Assembly: GCF_000260435.1 (NCBI RefSeq)
Contig: NZ_BACQ01000050.1
Span: 1-64,000, forward strand
Source of the DNA: Lacticaseibacillus zeae DSM 20178 = KCTC 3804
Lineage (GTDB): Bacteria > Bacillota > Bacilli > Lactobacillales > Lactobacillaceae
Direction of reading: 5' to 3'
DNA: 64,000 bases
Position numbers and translations under genes: made by a program. Shown here one piece after another: positions 9,307 to 17,614 of this stretch. Within the stretch, counting starts at the first letter, position 1. Every line of letters starts with the position of its first letter. A model generated the notes under the pieces. It saw nothing but the letters and a program-made list of their open reading frames with translations. It was not told the DNA's origin and ran no database searches.

Positions 9307-10056
9307 TTACGCATTACTTTGATAACCGTAGCCATAGCCATAACCGTAGCCTTTATCACCATGTCGTGACTTCACACGTTCGACTGAGCCAAGAATTTTA
9401 GCTTTTGCCAATTTTAAAACCTCAACAGTTCGCCGCAAATCACTTTTTTGTGTCTGACCGATTTTAGTTACAATGACAACCCCATCTGTCTTCGGAACTA
9501 AAACCTGTACATCTGACACTGCTAAAACAGGCGGAGCATCAAGGACAACGATATCAAAGTTTTCACGAGTCCAATCTAATAAATCTGACATCCGTTTGGA
9601 ATTTAATAATTCAGATGGGTTAGGCGGAATGGGTCCTGAAGGAATAATACTTAGGTTGTCAACGAATGTTTCCTCCACGACCTCACTTGGCTTTGACTTC
9701 CCAGTCAGCACAGTTGTAACGCCGTCAAGATTAAGTTTTCTAAAAGTTGCGTGAACAGTAGGCCGGCGAAGATCTGCATCGATAAGCAAAACCTTCTTTC
9801 CTGCCTGTGCCCATGTAACCGCAACGTTTGCTGAAACTGTTGACTTGCCTTCAAACATCGTAGAAGACGTGAACATCACAACCTGACACTTGTCTAAAGC
9901 AGCACCTGCAAATTCAATGTTCGTACGAACGGTTCGATACTGTTCAGATACAACATGTTTAGGTTCAGCATACGTCACTAACATAACCCCGTTTTTTTGG
10001 GATTCCTGGTCTTCTTGTTTCCGTTTAAAACCAAACTTAAATAGCCAGTTCATCAT
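9307..10056 (-). CDS. wze: Tyrosine-protein kinase of polysaccharide synthesis (Wze/CpsD)
   Basis: A 249-residue BY-kinase of the CpsD/Wze group that partners with the membrane protein Wzd. It has the P-loop FTSSTMFEGKST (residues about 60-72), the Walker A' VLLIDADLRRP and a Walker B segment FDIVVLDAPPV. The C-terminus is a run of Gly-Tyr pairs, which is the autophosphorylation cluster that controls chain assembly. It lies 12 bp after wzd and has GAGAGGAAG before its start. The tyrosine tail is encoded by hexanucleotide repeats (see findings). Confidence 0.92.
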   Translation of the reverse strand: MMNWLFKFGFKRKQEDQESQKNGVMLVTYAEPKHVVSEQYRTVRTNIEFAGAALDKCQVVMFTSSTMFEGKSTVSANVAVTWAQAGKKVLLIDADLRRPTVHATFRKLNLDGVTTVLTGKSKPSEVVEETFVDNLSIIPSGPIPPNPSELLNSKRMSDLLDWTRENFDIVVLDAPPVLAVSDVQVLVPKTDGVVIVTKIGQTQKSDLRRTVEVLKLAKAKILGSVERVKSRHGDKGYGYGYGYGYQSNA

Positions 10057-10068
10057 TTTCTTCCTCTC

Positions 10069-10983
10069 TTAAACTCGACGACGACTTCGTTGGGGAAGGT
10101 CCGGCTCTGCAAAACTGTCTACGTCATCGTCATATTTTGCTTTTGTTGCCTGAATAACCTCATCAATATCTTTCATTCGCTGGACATAGTTCACAGCACC
10201 TAAATCTACCAAGCCAAGCGAATCTGTGATGAAATCAATGTCCTTAACGGTTTGATCGGTTAACTCTCGAAGTAGTCCCCAAAGGAAGGCGCCCAGAACG
10301 CCGACAACCAGACCAACAAGGGCAATTAATTTTAACCGCGGTGAAACAGGCGTCGGGTTAGCTGTCGCCTTTGATACAACCGACACATTGGAAATGCTCA
10401 TGATTTTCGCAATTTTCTGTTCAAAAACTTTGGCGACCTCATTTGCAATATCACGCGCGCGAACCGGATCGGTGTCCTTAACATTAACCGTAAAAACTTG
10501 TGAATTTTGTTGTGTCGATACCGAAACCATTTGGGCTAGATCATCTGCCGTTAAGTTTGAATACCTTGCAGGCTCCAGTTTGTACTGGGCCGGTTTTGCT
10601 TTTTCGACAACATACCGTTCTCGAATTCCGGTCGTGGCATTATAGCGCGTACCATAAACTGCCTTTTCCGCTTTCTTGGTCATCACCTTTTGCGGACTTG
10701 TCAGGTCACTGGCAACTGCCTGTAAAACAACTGGTCGCGTAATAATGTCCTTATATGTATTGATAAGTTGCACATCTGCTTGTTGTGCATTCAATTGCAT
10801 GTTCGGATCATTATCCTGTTTCCGATTAACTAACAGTGAGGTATCTGACTCGTACTTTGGTGCAATAAAGGTCTTGGCACCAAAATAAGCCGCTGCCATT
10901 CTGACAATGCCAAGAATAATCATTGCCAGAAAGCTGCGTTTGAAGATTTGCCACAACTGTGAAAGGTCGATCTGTTTGTTCAT
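10069..10983 (-). CDS. wzd: Chain-length determinant / kinase adaptor (Wzd/CpsC)
   Basis: A 304-residue Wzz-domain membrane protein. One helix near residues 15-40, an extracellular middle containing the Wzz-like region, and a second helix near residues 220-245 preceded by a proline-rich NPTPVSPR give the CpsC topology. It activates and positions the kinase Wze at the membrane and sets polymer length. I use the ATG at 10983 (MNKQIDLSQL, the family's usual N-terminus) rather than an in-frame GTG five codons upstream. It is the first gene of the visible cluster. Confidence 0.92.
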   Translation of the reverse strand: MNKQIDLSQLWQIFKRSFLAMIILGIVRMAAAYFGAKTFIAPKYESDTSLLVNRKQDNDPNMQLNAQQADVQLINTYKDIITRPVVLQAVASDLTSPQKVMTKKAEKAVYGTRYNATTGIRERYVVEKAKPAQYKLEPARYSNLTADDLAQMVSVSTQQNSQVFTVNVKDTDPVRARDIANEVAKVFEQKIAKIMSISNVSVVSKATANPTPVSPRLKLIALVGLVVGVLGAFLWGLLRELTDQTVKDIDFITDSLGLVDLGAVNYVQRMKDIDEVIQATKAKYDDDVDSFAEPDLPQRSRRRV

Positions 10984-10998
10984 GAACTCTTTCCCCAC

Positions 10999-11330
10999 CT
11001 AATCCCAAAAATTGAAAACGAATTTTAAATTGCGAATATGCGATATAGTTCGCAACGAAGACCAAATTTAAAAAACCACTCCAAAGCATAATACCTTAGC
11101 AAGTGGCATCAAGTCCACCCATTCATGATTTAGCTAAATCGGCTTGTAACAAATCGAGCTTAATCATGGGCAAAATAGAAGCTATTAAGCCATTATAGTT
11201 ACCGCTGATAACGATTCCATTACAATCTCTTTACATTTTTTGGAGAAGTTGCGGGAATGACCTAAATTTGTAATCATTTCATTTTAACTTTTAGTTTAAA
11301 ATGAAGTCAACGCGTTTGGGGGATCTCTAA
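10999..11330. other. Divergent intergenic region between wzd and the SGNH hydrolase
   Basis: About 330 bp of AT-rich sequence separate the two divergent genes, so both promoters should lie here. On the minus strand a TATTAT hexamer near 11090-11095 is the best -10 for the polysaccharide operon, with only a weak -35 (TGGACT, 18 nt). No clear plus-strand promoter could be fixed. Confidence 0.35.
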
Positions 11331-12050
11331 ATGAAAAAGAGTAGTTTGCGATTTCGCGATGTTTTGATTTGCACTGTTTTAGGTTTGCTAATCGCTGGCG
11401 TTGGTGGCTTCTTTTATTTCCGCCATTACCAGTCCGAGCAGGCAATTGCGGTGAACCAACAAACACGGCAGAAGATCCAGAAAGATGCCAAGACCAGCGT
11501 CAAAAAGGAAAAAGTACTGAACCAATACCGCCTTTATGGGCTGACGGATAATGAGATCACAGCGGCTAAAGATTTACCGGTGACAGCCATTGGCGACTCG
11601 GTCATGCTGGGCAGCTCGGCCTATCTCAAGGTGTTGTTCCCGAAGATGTCGATTGACGCCGAAGTTGGCCGCCAAGTGCAGGCAGCGCCCGCGATTATCA
11701 GTCAGCTTAAGTCGGAAGGCAAGTTGGACGATACTGTCGTGATTAGCCTTGGTACGAATGGCCCGATGACGGAATCGGACATTAATGGCATTTTGGATCA
11801 GCTAGGCAGCAATCGCCAAGTGTTTTGGGTGACGGCGTATGCGCCGGGTAAAGCGTGGATCGATCCGGTGAATAAGCTGATTCATTCCGCTGCTAAGACC
11901 CACAGCAATCTGCATGTGATTGACTGGTATTACCTGGCTGGCGGCAATGATGACTGGTTTGCCGACGACGGGGTTCACCCTAACGATGCCGGGCGGGTGC
12001 ATTATTACACGTTGATTGCCAAGGATGTCATGCAGACGCTTAAGAAGTAG
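11331..12050 (+). CDS. Membrane-anchored SGNH-type hydrolase/esterase
   Basis: A 239-residue protein with an N-terminal signal-anchor helix (residues about 10-30) and an extracellular SGNH domain. Block I is AIGDSVMLG (catalytic Ser), the oxyanion Asn lies in VISLGTNGP, and the catalytic Asp/His pair is in ADDGVHPNDAGR. This matches the C-terminal hydrolase domain found in cell-wall and polysaccharide O-acetylation systems, without the acyltransferase-3 membrane part. GGGGGAT precedes the ATG. It is divergent from wzd, so it may act on exported polysaccharide or peptidoglycan; the substrate is unknown. Confidence 0.85.
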   Translation: MKKSSLRFRDVLICTVLGLLIAGVGGFFYFRHYQSEQAIAVNQQTRQKIQKDAKTSVKKEKVLNQYRLYGLTDNEITAAKDLPVTAIGDSVMLGSSAYLKVLFPKMSIDAEVGRQVQAAPAIISQLKSEGKLDDTVVISLGTNGPMTESDINGILDQLGSNRQVFWVTAYAPGKAWIDPVNKLIHSAAKTHSNLHVIDWYYLAGGNDDWFADDGVHPNDAGRVHYYTLIAKDVMQTLKK

Positions 12051-12100
12051 CGTGCCACCTGTTCTTGTCTGCAAACCCGCTTCAAATAAGCCTCAATTTT

Positions 12101-12144
12101 AAAAATAACACCGAGAAGTTTTCCGTCATCTCGGTGTTATTTTT
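12101..12144. terminator. Bidirectional Rho-independent terminator
   Basis: AAATAACACCGAGA pairs with TCTCGGTGTTATTT around a 12-nt loop, with A-rich and T-rich flanks on both sides. It ends the SGNH hydrolase (+) and queT (-). Confidence 0.9.
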
Positions 12145-12221
12145 GATTGATTCTTAAATCTGCCGGCGATCAGTGCGACTTTTTTTACCTCACAACGCTA
12201 GCCAACAGGTTTCTGCTAAGT

Positions 12222-12722
12222 TTATTTGTCCAAGTCCACATACCGGGTCAGCACCATCATCACGACACCGCCGACTGCCATTGAGACAGCTTCACCTAGG
12301 GCAATGGTGGCGTATGACGCCCAGAATGGCACCCTGCTCATGATTGTGAGCTCGCCGGCGACTGTGAACATCGAGAAGGCGAAGAGGACGCCCATGATAG
12401 CGAATTTGGCCCATTTTTGGTGGACGAATTTGGCTGCCCAGCGACTGATCACGATGAAGACGAGGGTGCCTAGCGTGCCGACTGGGACGTCGAGTAGTGC
12501 GGTTGGCGAGGCTAAATTGGCCAAAAAAACACCCAACGTAACCGCCCAGACGTACCGGCGATTAAAGAGCGCCGTGTAGTTGAGCATCTCGGAGAACCGG
12601 ACCTGGACGACACCGAAGCTTAGCGGGCTGAGCATCAGGGTCATGACCACATAGATTGCGGCGACGATCGCGGTTTTGGTGAGACTGACGATTGAACGAT
12701 GGGACATTGATGTTGTTTGCAT
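12222..12722 (-). CDS. queT: QueT family queuosine-precursor transporter
   Basis: A 166-residue integral membrane protein of the QueT family, the substrate-binding S component of an energy-coupling-factor importer for queuosine precursors such as preQ1. About five or six helices are visible, with the family segment FGVVQVRFSEMLNYTALFN near residues 35-55. The ATG at 12722 is chosen because AAAGGAG lies 6 nt upstream; the frame stays open for 29 more codons without a better start. The shared ECF module (EcfA1A2T) is not in the window. Its leader holds a preQ1-II riboswitch that includes this ribosome site. Confidence 0.9.
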   Translation of the reverse strand: MQTTSMSHRSIVSLTKTAIVAAIYVVMTLMLSPLSFGVVQVRFSEMLNYTALFNRRYVWAVTLGVFLANLASPTALLDVPVGTLGTLVFIVISRWAAKFVHQKWAKFAIMGVLFAFSMFTVAGELTIMSRVPFWASYATIALGEAVSMAVGGVVMMVLTRYVDLDK

Positions 12723-12727
12723 ATTGT

Positions 12728-12803
12728 TCTCCTTTGTGGCTTTGCCAGTAATAACGACGATCAAAGGAAATAAGTATCGTCGTGGAAGCGTTGTGCGCTT
12801 CCG
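12728..12803 (-). promoter_or_regulatory. preQ1-II riboswitch (COG4708 RNA)
   Basis: Read on the minus strand, an optional P1 hairpin (GGAAGCG/CGCTTCC) is followed by a stem CGACGAT/ATCGTCG with a pyrimidine-rich loop (ACTTATTTCCTTTG), then TTATTAC, a small hairpin GGC-AAA-GCC, and CAAAGGAGAA containing the ribosome site. The order and the conserved ATTAC and CAAAGGAGAA pieces match the preQ1-II class known from streptococcal COG4708 leaders. Ligand binding should sequester the ribosome site of queT and switch off translation. Recognised by eye, not by covariance model. Confidence 0.85.
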
Positions 12804-12837
12804 ATTCAATTAACATCATCTTAACAATGTTTCAAGT

Positions 12838-13551
12838 TTACTTTTCTAACCAACCGCCGTCAATAGGAATGACGGTGCCGTGAATGTAATCAGCGGCATC
12901 GCTGGCCAGAAAAAGGGATACCCGGGCGACTTCTTCTGGTTTGGCCCAGCGCTTGGCCGGCGTCTCCTCAGCCACCCACGCGGCCATTTTCGCGTCACCG
13001 GCGAAGTCAGCGGCGTTCATGGGCGTGTTAATGGCGCCTGGTGCTAATGCATTGGCACGAATGCCTCTTGCGGCGTAATCGAGGTCTAACTGCTTGGTAA
13101 GCCCGATAACGGCGTGCTTGGCGGCTGTGTAAGCCACGCCTCCGCCGCCACCGACTAATCCGGCGATGGAGCTCATGTTGATAAAAATGCCATGGCCACG
13201 CTTGAGCATCCCTGGTAACAACGCCTTGATCATCAGGAACTGGCTGGTGAGATCAACGTTAAGAATATGTTGCCAAGTTGCCAGATCAGTGGCGGCGACG
13301 TCTTGATAGCTGTCCAGAATGCCAGCCGTGTTGCAGACAATATCAGGTGCATAGTCACGGGCGATGGTTTCTGCTGTCGCATGCTGACTGACATCTGCCT
13401 GAATCGTGACGGCCAGCCCTGTCATGGGTTGAAGATCGACGCCGATAACCCGCGCTCCCGCTGCCGTAAACGCCGTCGCTTGAGCCGCACCGATGCCGGA
13501 TGCCGCACCAGTCACGACGACGGTTTTGCCGCTAAAGTCAAATGCTATCAT
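12838..13551 (-). CDS. SDR family NAD(P)-dependent oxidoreductase
   Basis: A 237-residue classical short-chain dehydrogenase/reductase. It has the cofactor motif TGAASGIG (residues about 12-19), a NTAG motif, the catalytic Ser in INMSSIAG and Tyr/Lys in YTAAKHAV, and a C-terminal DGGWLEK. It is closest in style to 3-oxoacyl-ACP reductase-like enzymes, but the substrate cannot be read. Its ATG overlaps the stop of the upstream DUF2829 gene (ATGA), so the two are translationally coupled. Confidence 0.88.
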   Translation of the reverse strand: MIAFDFSGKTVVVTGAASGIGAAQATAFTAAGARVIGVDLQPMTGLAVTIQADVSQHATAETIARDYAPDIVCNTAGILDSYQDVAATDLATWQHILNVDLTSQFLMIKALLPGMLKRGHGIFINMSSIAGLVGGGGGVAYTAAKHAVIGLTKQLDLDYAARGIRANALAPGAINTPMNAADFAGDAKMAAWVAEETPAKRWAKPEEVARVSLFLASDAADYIHGTVIPIDGGWLEK

Positions 13552-13772
13552 GCGTCAACAAGTTGCCAGTCTTCAGCGAGAATGTCACAGTCAGTCGGTG
13601 ACCACAAACTGAAGGCCTCGTCCGCCGTTTTGATCAGAAAATACGGATTTAACGTGTCGCCTTCAAATTTGCCTTCCGGAACTAGCTGAACATACAACTC
13701 GGTGCCTTCCCAACCGGTTCGAACGGCTTTTTGGCCTTTTTTCAGTGATGGTAAAACTGCTTCGAATGTCAT
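13548..13772 (-). CDS. DUF2829 domain small protein
   Basis: A 74-residue soluble protein matching DUF2829, a small family (often annotated Thoeris anti-defence Tad2-like in phages) found in Firmicutes and phages. The family core is AVLPSLKKGQKAVRTGW ... PYFLIKT ... WSPTDCDILAEDW, covering the whole protein. A good AAGGAGG-type site (reading AAAGGAGGAAAT) precedes the ATG. It is coupled to the SDR gene. Family members bind nucleotide-derived signals in phages; whether this chromosomal copy does so is unknown. Confidence 0.8.
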   Translation of the reverse strand: MTFEAVLPSLKKGQKAVRTGWEGTELYVQLVPEGKFEGDTLNPYFLIKTADEAFSLWSPTDCDILAEDWQLVDA

Positions 13773-13980
13773 GAAGTTATTTCCTCCTTTTTACTTAGCA
13801 GGCAGCCCACAGACTTCGTGCGGCTTAGCTAGCTACCTTGAATGTGAATTCAGTGCACTAAGTATACGCGATTTTTTGATTAGCGAACAGCCCCGCTCGC
13901 AAAATGCCTAACCGGAGCAACGGCCATCAAGAGCGCTCATCCTTTTGACACTGCCTGCACGCCGCCAATCAACGACAAAG

Positions 13981-14021
13981 AAAAATCGGTGCCAACGACA
14001 ATTGCCGCCAGCACCGATTTT
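13981..14021 (-). terminator. Terminator of the XRE regulator gene
   Basis: AAAATCGGTGC pairs with GCACCGATTTT; on the minus strand it is followed by T5. It lies 55 bp after the XRE gene. Confidence 0.85.
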
Positions 14022-14075
14022 CTAATTAGCCAGCCGCATAGCCGCTGCTGGCGTATTTTCAACCTATGACCGCAC

Positions 14076-14387
14076 TCAAAGATTAATCACCTGCATGAGT
14101 ACCTCGGAAACGCGTGCTCGCTCGGTTTCCGGCAAGCCAGTCAAGTACTTCACCAACGCTAACGTATTGATGTCGCTCATTTCCGGTGCGATGAAGAAAT
14201 CACCGACCTCCATGTCTAAGGCTTGTGCAATGTCAGTCAACTTCTTAACGCTGATGTTGTTGACATCACCGCGTTCCATACGGGATATCAGACTGACTGA
14301 GACCCCCGAACGCTCGGCCAGCTTTTCAATCGTCAGGTTCAAACTGCGGCGTTGTTGATGTACTAATTTTCCGATATTATCTAACAT
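14076..14387 (-). CDS. XRE family helix-turn-helix regulator
   Basis: A 103-residue cytoplasmic DNA-binding protein. The HTH covers residues 5-60 with KLAERSGVSVSLISRMERGDVNNISVKKL, a clear Cro/C1-type motif, followed by a short C-terminal tail around residues 70-103 that may dimerise. I start at the ATG at 14387; an ATG one codon upstream and a GTG four codons upstream sit too close to the GGTGGGGG ribosome site. No target is evident; it is a single-gene unit ending at its own terminator. Confidence 0.85.
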   Translation of the reverse strand: MLDNIGKLVHQQRRSLNLTIEKLAERSGVSVSLISRMERGDVNNISVKKLTDIAQALDMEVGDFFIAPEMSDINTLALVKYLTGLPETERARVSEVLMQVINL

Positions 14388-14652
14388 CATGTCCCCCACC
14401 TTTAATGTACGGCGTTATGCTTTAACATTAAATGAAACGAGCGACCATCAAAAGATTTTATATTATTATTTAATAATCTAAAGACGGCCTATTCTCACAC
14501 AACGCTGGTGTACGAACCCCACATTAACGCGCCAATACATCTCCACTACTATTGTAAGCGCTCGCGTGGGGGAAGCGCCAAATATTGGCTTGATAAGCGG
14601 GAAAAAAGAGCACATTCCGGCGGGGACAAATGATTAACTGATCTTTCGTGTT

Positions 14653-15282
14653 CTATAACGCGCTCGGGACAAACGCCCACAAGGTGCCGCGGGTAAATTC
14701 TTCACCGTCATCGGTATCGATTTCGCTAATGCTATTATTCGGCGGCATGGCCATTTCATCGCGGGCATTGTTGAGGTCTGCACCAAGATAAGTGCTCAGC
14801 AGCAGCATCCCCAACAATCCATGGGCAACCACGAGGACTTTGCCATCCGGATGTTGGTCATAGATTCGCGCGATCACGCGGCGCCCGCGAGTTAACGCAT
14901 GTTCAAACGATTCGGCGCCGATTCGTTTATAATCAAATGCCAACAGATTATGATAATAATTATCGATTTGGGGATCATCTTGAACCTTTGCCAAAGGGCG
15001 ACCGTCCCACTGACCCAAATCGACTTCACGTAAATCTTCTTCGGTAATGATTGCCGGTTGGGCCACCTTGCTTTGAGCCACAATGAGCTTTGCGGTGGTT
15101 TGTGCCCGCGGCATCGGACTGGCATAGATGCCAGCAAAACCGGTTGTTTCAAAAAATCGTCCCACTGCCATTGCTCCGGCACGGCCAGACGGCGTTAGCG
15201 GTGTATCGGTACGTCCGCCATTAAAGCGGTGTGCCAGATTCGTCTCGGTTTGTCCATGCCGTACAAAATAAAACTTGGTCAT
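14653..15282 (-). CDS. Histidine phosphatase family protein
   Basis: A 209-residue phosphoglycerate-mutase-like phosphatase. The catalytic motif is FVRHGQTETN at residues 5-14, a second Arg lies in YASPMPRAQTTA, and the second catalytic His is in VLVVAHGLLG. No membrane segment is present. Substrates of such proteins range from sugar phosphates to nucleotides, and none can be assigned here. The ATG at 15282 is preferred to a GTG three codons upstream because it gives better spacing from AAAGGAAG. Confidence 0.85.
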   Translation of the reverse strand: MTKFYFVRHGQTETNLAHRFNGGRTDTPLTPSGRAGAMAVGRFFETTGFAGIYASPMPRAQTTAKLIVAQSKVAQPAIITEEDLREVDLGQWDGRPLAKVQDDPQIDNYYHNLLAFDYKRIGAESFEHALTRGRRVIARIYDQHPDGKVLVVAHGLLGMLLLSTYLGADLNNARDEMAMPPNNSISEIDTDDGEEFTRGTLWAFVPSAL

Positions 15283-15465
15283 TCCTTGCACACTTCCTTT
15301 GAGGATAGTGTAGCAGACCCGCAGCCAGAAAGCGCCATCTTGAAGTCAAAATTCAATTCAGGCTTGGCAATATTTAGCGAATGTTAACAAGTTTCGGATT
15401 GATGAATCACAAGTTCACACAGTTGCAGAAGTCCTTCGTATAAGCGCTTTCATTCGCACTCACGC

Positions 15466-15497
15466 AAAAAAACCGGCAACACTTTTACGTGCTCCCG
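15466..15497 (-). terminator. Terminator of the opp operon
   Basis: On the minus strand CGGGAGCAC pairs with GTGTTGCCG around GTAAAA and is followed by T7. It lies 70 bp after oppF. Confidence 0.8.
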
Positions 15498-15568
15498 ACT
15501 TTTATAAATCAAACGCTACTTTAATAAGACTTGCCGCAAATGCTACTGGAGCAAGCGAATCCTCAATG

Positions 15569-16549
15569 TTAGTCCGCAGCTGTCCCGGCTGGCGTCTTAT
15601 GGTCCTCTTCGGCTTCAGCCTTATACGCGGCCACTTCATCGTCAGCAGCGAAGATGTAGTGATCGGGATAAACCTCGACCATTTTTCGTTGCTTGTTGTC
15701 GCCTTCGACTTTGCTGGCATCGTAAGGAATCGGAACGCGCTTCCGTTCGACATCTGGGTCAGGAACCGGAATGGCTGACAGCAGGCTCTTCGTGTATGGA
15801 TGCAGCGGATGAGAATAAACTTCGTCGGCACTGGCCAGTTCGACCAGACGGCCATAGTGCATAACCGCAATGCGATCGGAAATATACTTCACCATGGACA
15901 GGTCATGGGCAATGAACAGATAAGTCAGCCCTTGGCGATCCTGAATGTCCTTCAGCAAGTTAACCACCTGAGCCTGAATGGACACGTCCAGCGCACTGAT
16001 CGGTTCGTCCGCAATAATAAACTTAGGCTGCACCGCAAGCGCCCGAGCAATGCCGATCCGCTGGCGTTGACCACCAGAGAATTCATGGGGATAACGGGTC
16101 GCATGGTCGGCGTTCAAGCCAACTTCTTCCAGCAACTGTTCGACTTGGTGATCGCGATCCGCCTTGTCCTTGGCGAGATGGTGGATATCGATACCTTCCG
16201 CAATGATGTCTTTGACTTTCATCCGGGGGTTCAACGATGCATATGGATCCTGGAAAATCATCTGCGTATCCCGCCGAAAAGCCAGCATCTGCTTGGAACC
16301 ATTTTTGAGCTTGGCGATGTCCTGACCGTTGTACAGAATCTCGCCACTCGTTGGGTCGTAAAGACGGATGATGGCACGGCCGGTTGTAGTTTTCCCGGAA
16401 CCGGATTCGCCAACAAGGCCAAGGGTTTCGCCTTCGTAAATATCAAACGAGATATCCTGAATCGCCTTAACTTCGTCTTTCTTGCCAGCGTTAAAAGTCT
16501 GAACCAGATGCTTAACGGAAACAAGGATTTTTTTCTTATCAGCGGCCAT
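15569..16549 (-). CDS. oppF: Oligopeptide ABC transporter ATP-binding protein OppF
   Basis: A 326-residue ATPase of the Opp/Dpp importer. Walker A is GESGSGKTT (residues about 46-54), the ABC signature is FSGGQRQR and Walker B FIIADEPISALD; the C-terminal oligopeptide-specific extension (HPLHPYTKSLLSAIP) is present. It pairs with OppD to drive uptake of peptides. It starts 1 nt after the oppD stop, with AAGGTGG inside the oppD end, so the two are coupled. Confidence 0.95.
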   Translation of the reverse strand: MAADKKKILVSVKHLVQTFNAGKKDEVKAIQDISFDIYEGETLGLVGESGSGKTTTGRAIIRLYDPTSGEILYNGQDIAKLKNGSKQMLAFRRDTQMIFQDPYASLNPRMKVKDIIAEGIDIHHLAKDKADRDHQVEQLLEEVGLNADHATRYPHEFSGGQRQRIGIARALAVQPKFIIADEPISALDVSIQAQVVNLLKDIQDRQGLTYLFIAHDLSMVKYISDRIAVMHYGRLVELASADEVYSHPLHPYTKSLLSAIPVPDPDVERKRVPIPYDASKVEGDNKQRKMVEVYPDHYIFAADDEVAAYKAEAEEDHKTPAGTAAD

Positions 16550-16550
16550 G

Positions 16551-17603
16551 TCAGTTCACCACCTTTTCGTTTGGATGCTTACTTGCCCACAACGCGTGTC
16601 GCCGCGCGATTTCCGGTGGCAGCTCCACTTTCGGCGCACCCGGCGCTAATAGCCAGGTCGCGGCCGAATGGGTTGGCGAGATCTTGAAGAAAGGCGGTTC
16701 CTGTTCAAGATCAATGGCCATCGCATAGGGATTACGCGGGGCAAACGCGTCTCCTTTTGGCGGATCAAGCAAATCCGGTGGTGTGCCAGGGATTGCGTAC
16801 AGCCGATCACTCTTCGTTTCCAGTGTCGGCATTGCTTCCAACAGTCCCCAAGTATACGGATGCTGAGCATTATAAAAGATTTCGTCAACGGTGCCGTATT
16901 CCACGATTTTACCGGCATACATAACCGCCACGCGATCAGCGATCCCGGCAACAACGCCGAGGTCGTGGGTGATGAAAATGATTGACGTATCGATTTTGGA
17001 TTGGATTTCTTTTAACAAATGGATGATCTGTGCCTGAATCGTCACGTCCAGCGCTGTTGTCGGTTCATCGGCTAACAGGATTTGCGGGTGATTGATGATC
17101 GCAATCGCAATGACGATCCGTTGGCGTTGGCCGCCGGAAAATTGATGCGGGTAATCTTTCAATCGGCCACCTGCGTCTTTGATGCCGACCAGTTCCAGCA
17201 CCCGTTCGGCTTCTTTCAAGGCGTCGGATTCGCTAATCTTGTTGTGCAACATTAACGGCTCAGCCACCTGCTTGCCGATGGTCATGGTTGGATCCAACGA
17301 TGTCATCGGATCCTGGAAAATCATGGCAACATCATTGCCACGCATGGCATTCAACTGCTTTTCCGATTTCTTGAGAATATCGACGCCATCAAAAAGCACT
17401 TCACCGTGGGTAATCTTGGCATTGGGGGCCAACAAGCCCATCACGGTACGTACGGTAACGGATTTCCCGGAACCAGACTCGCCAACAATTGCCAGCGTTT
17501 CGCCTTTGTTAAGGTCAAAACTGACATCCCGAATGGCGTGCACCGGACCGGCATAAGTGGCAAAGTCGATTTCCAAATCTTTAACTTCCAGAATTTTAGT
17601 CAT
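16551..17603 (-). CDS. oppD: Oligopeptide ABC transporter ATP-binding protein OppD
   Basis: A 350-residue ATPase partner of OppF. Walker A GESGSGKSVT, Q-loop, signature FSGGQRQR and Walker B ILLADEPTTALD are all visible, followed by the oligopeptide-transporter C-terminal domain (NAQHPYTWGLLEAMP, PGTPPDLLDPPKGDAFAPRN). Unlike many OppD proteins the C-terminal Cys-rich iron-sulfur motif is absent: the expected Cys in the DPPxGCxFxxRC motif is replaced by Asp-Ala, a common state in lactobacilli. AGGAGGTGG precedes the ATG. Confidence 0.95.
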   Translation of the reverse strand: MTKILEVKDLEIDFATYAGPVHAIRDVSFDLNKGETLAIVGESGSGKSVTVRTVMGLLAPNAKITHGEVLFDGVDILKKSEKQLNAMRGNDVAMIFQDPMTSLDPTMTIGKQVAEPLMLHNKISESDALKEAERVLELVGIKDAGGRLKDYPHQFSGGQRQRIVIAIAIINHPQILLADEPTTALDVTIQAQIIHLLKEIQSKIDTSIIFITHDLGVVAGIADRVAVMYAGKIVEYGTVDEIFYNAQHPYTWGLLEAMPTLETKSDRLYAIPGTPPDLLDPPKGDAFAPRNPYAMAIDLEQEPPFFKISPTHSAATWLLAPGAPKVELPPEIARRHALWASKHPNEKVVN

Positions 17604-17614
17604 TTTGCCACCTC

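Noticed and set aside
14551-14565. cre-like TGTAAGCGCTCGCG upstream of the XRE gene
   Set aside because: The right half does not fit the consensus and the distance to the gene is large.
15438-15452. cre-like TATAAGCGCTTTCA upstream of the histidine phosphatase
   Set aside because: The essential G at position 2 is A, and the site is about 160 nt from the gene with no promoter in between, so I do not claim CcpA control.
15800-16687. 295-codon plus-strand frame
   Set aside because: It is the antisense shadow of oppF/oppD; the minus-strand proteins have complete ABC motifs.
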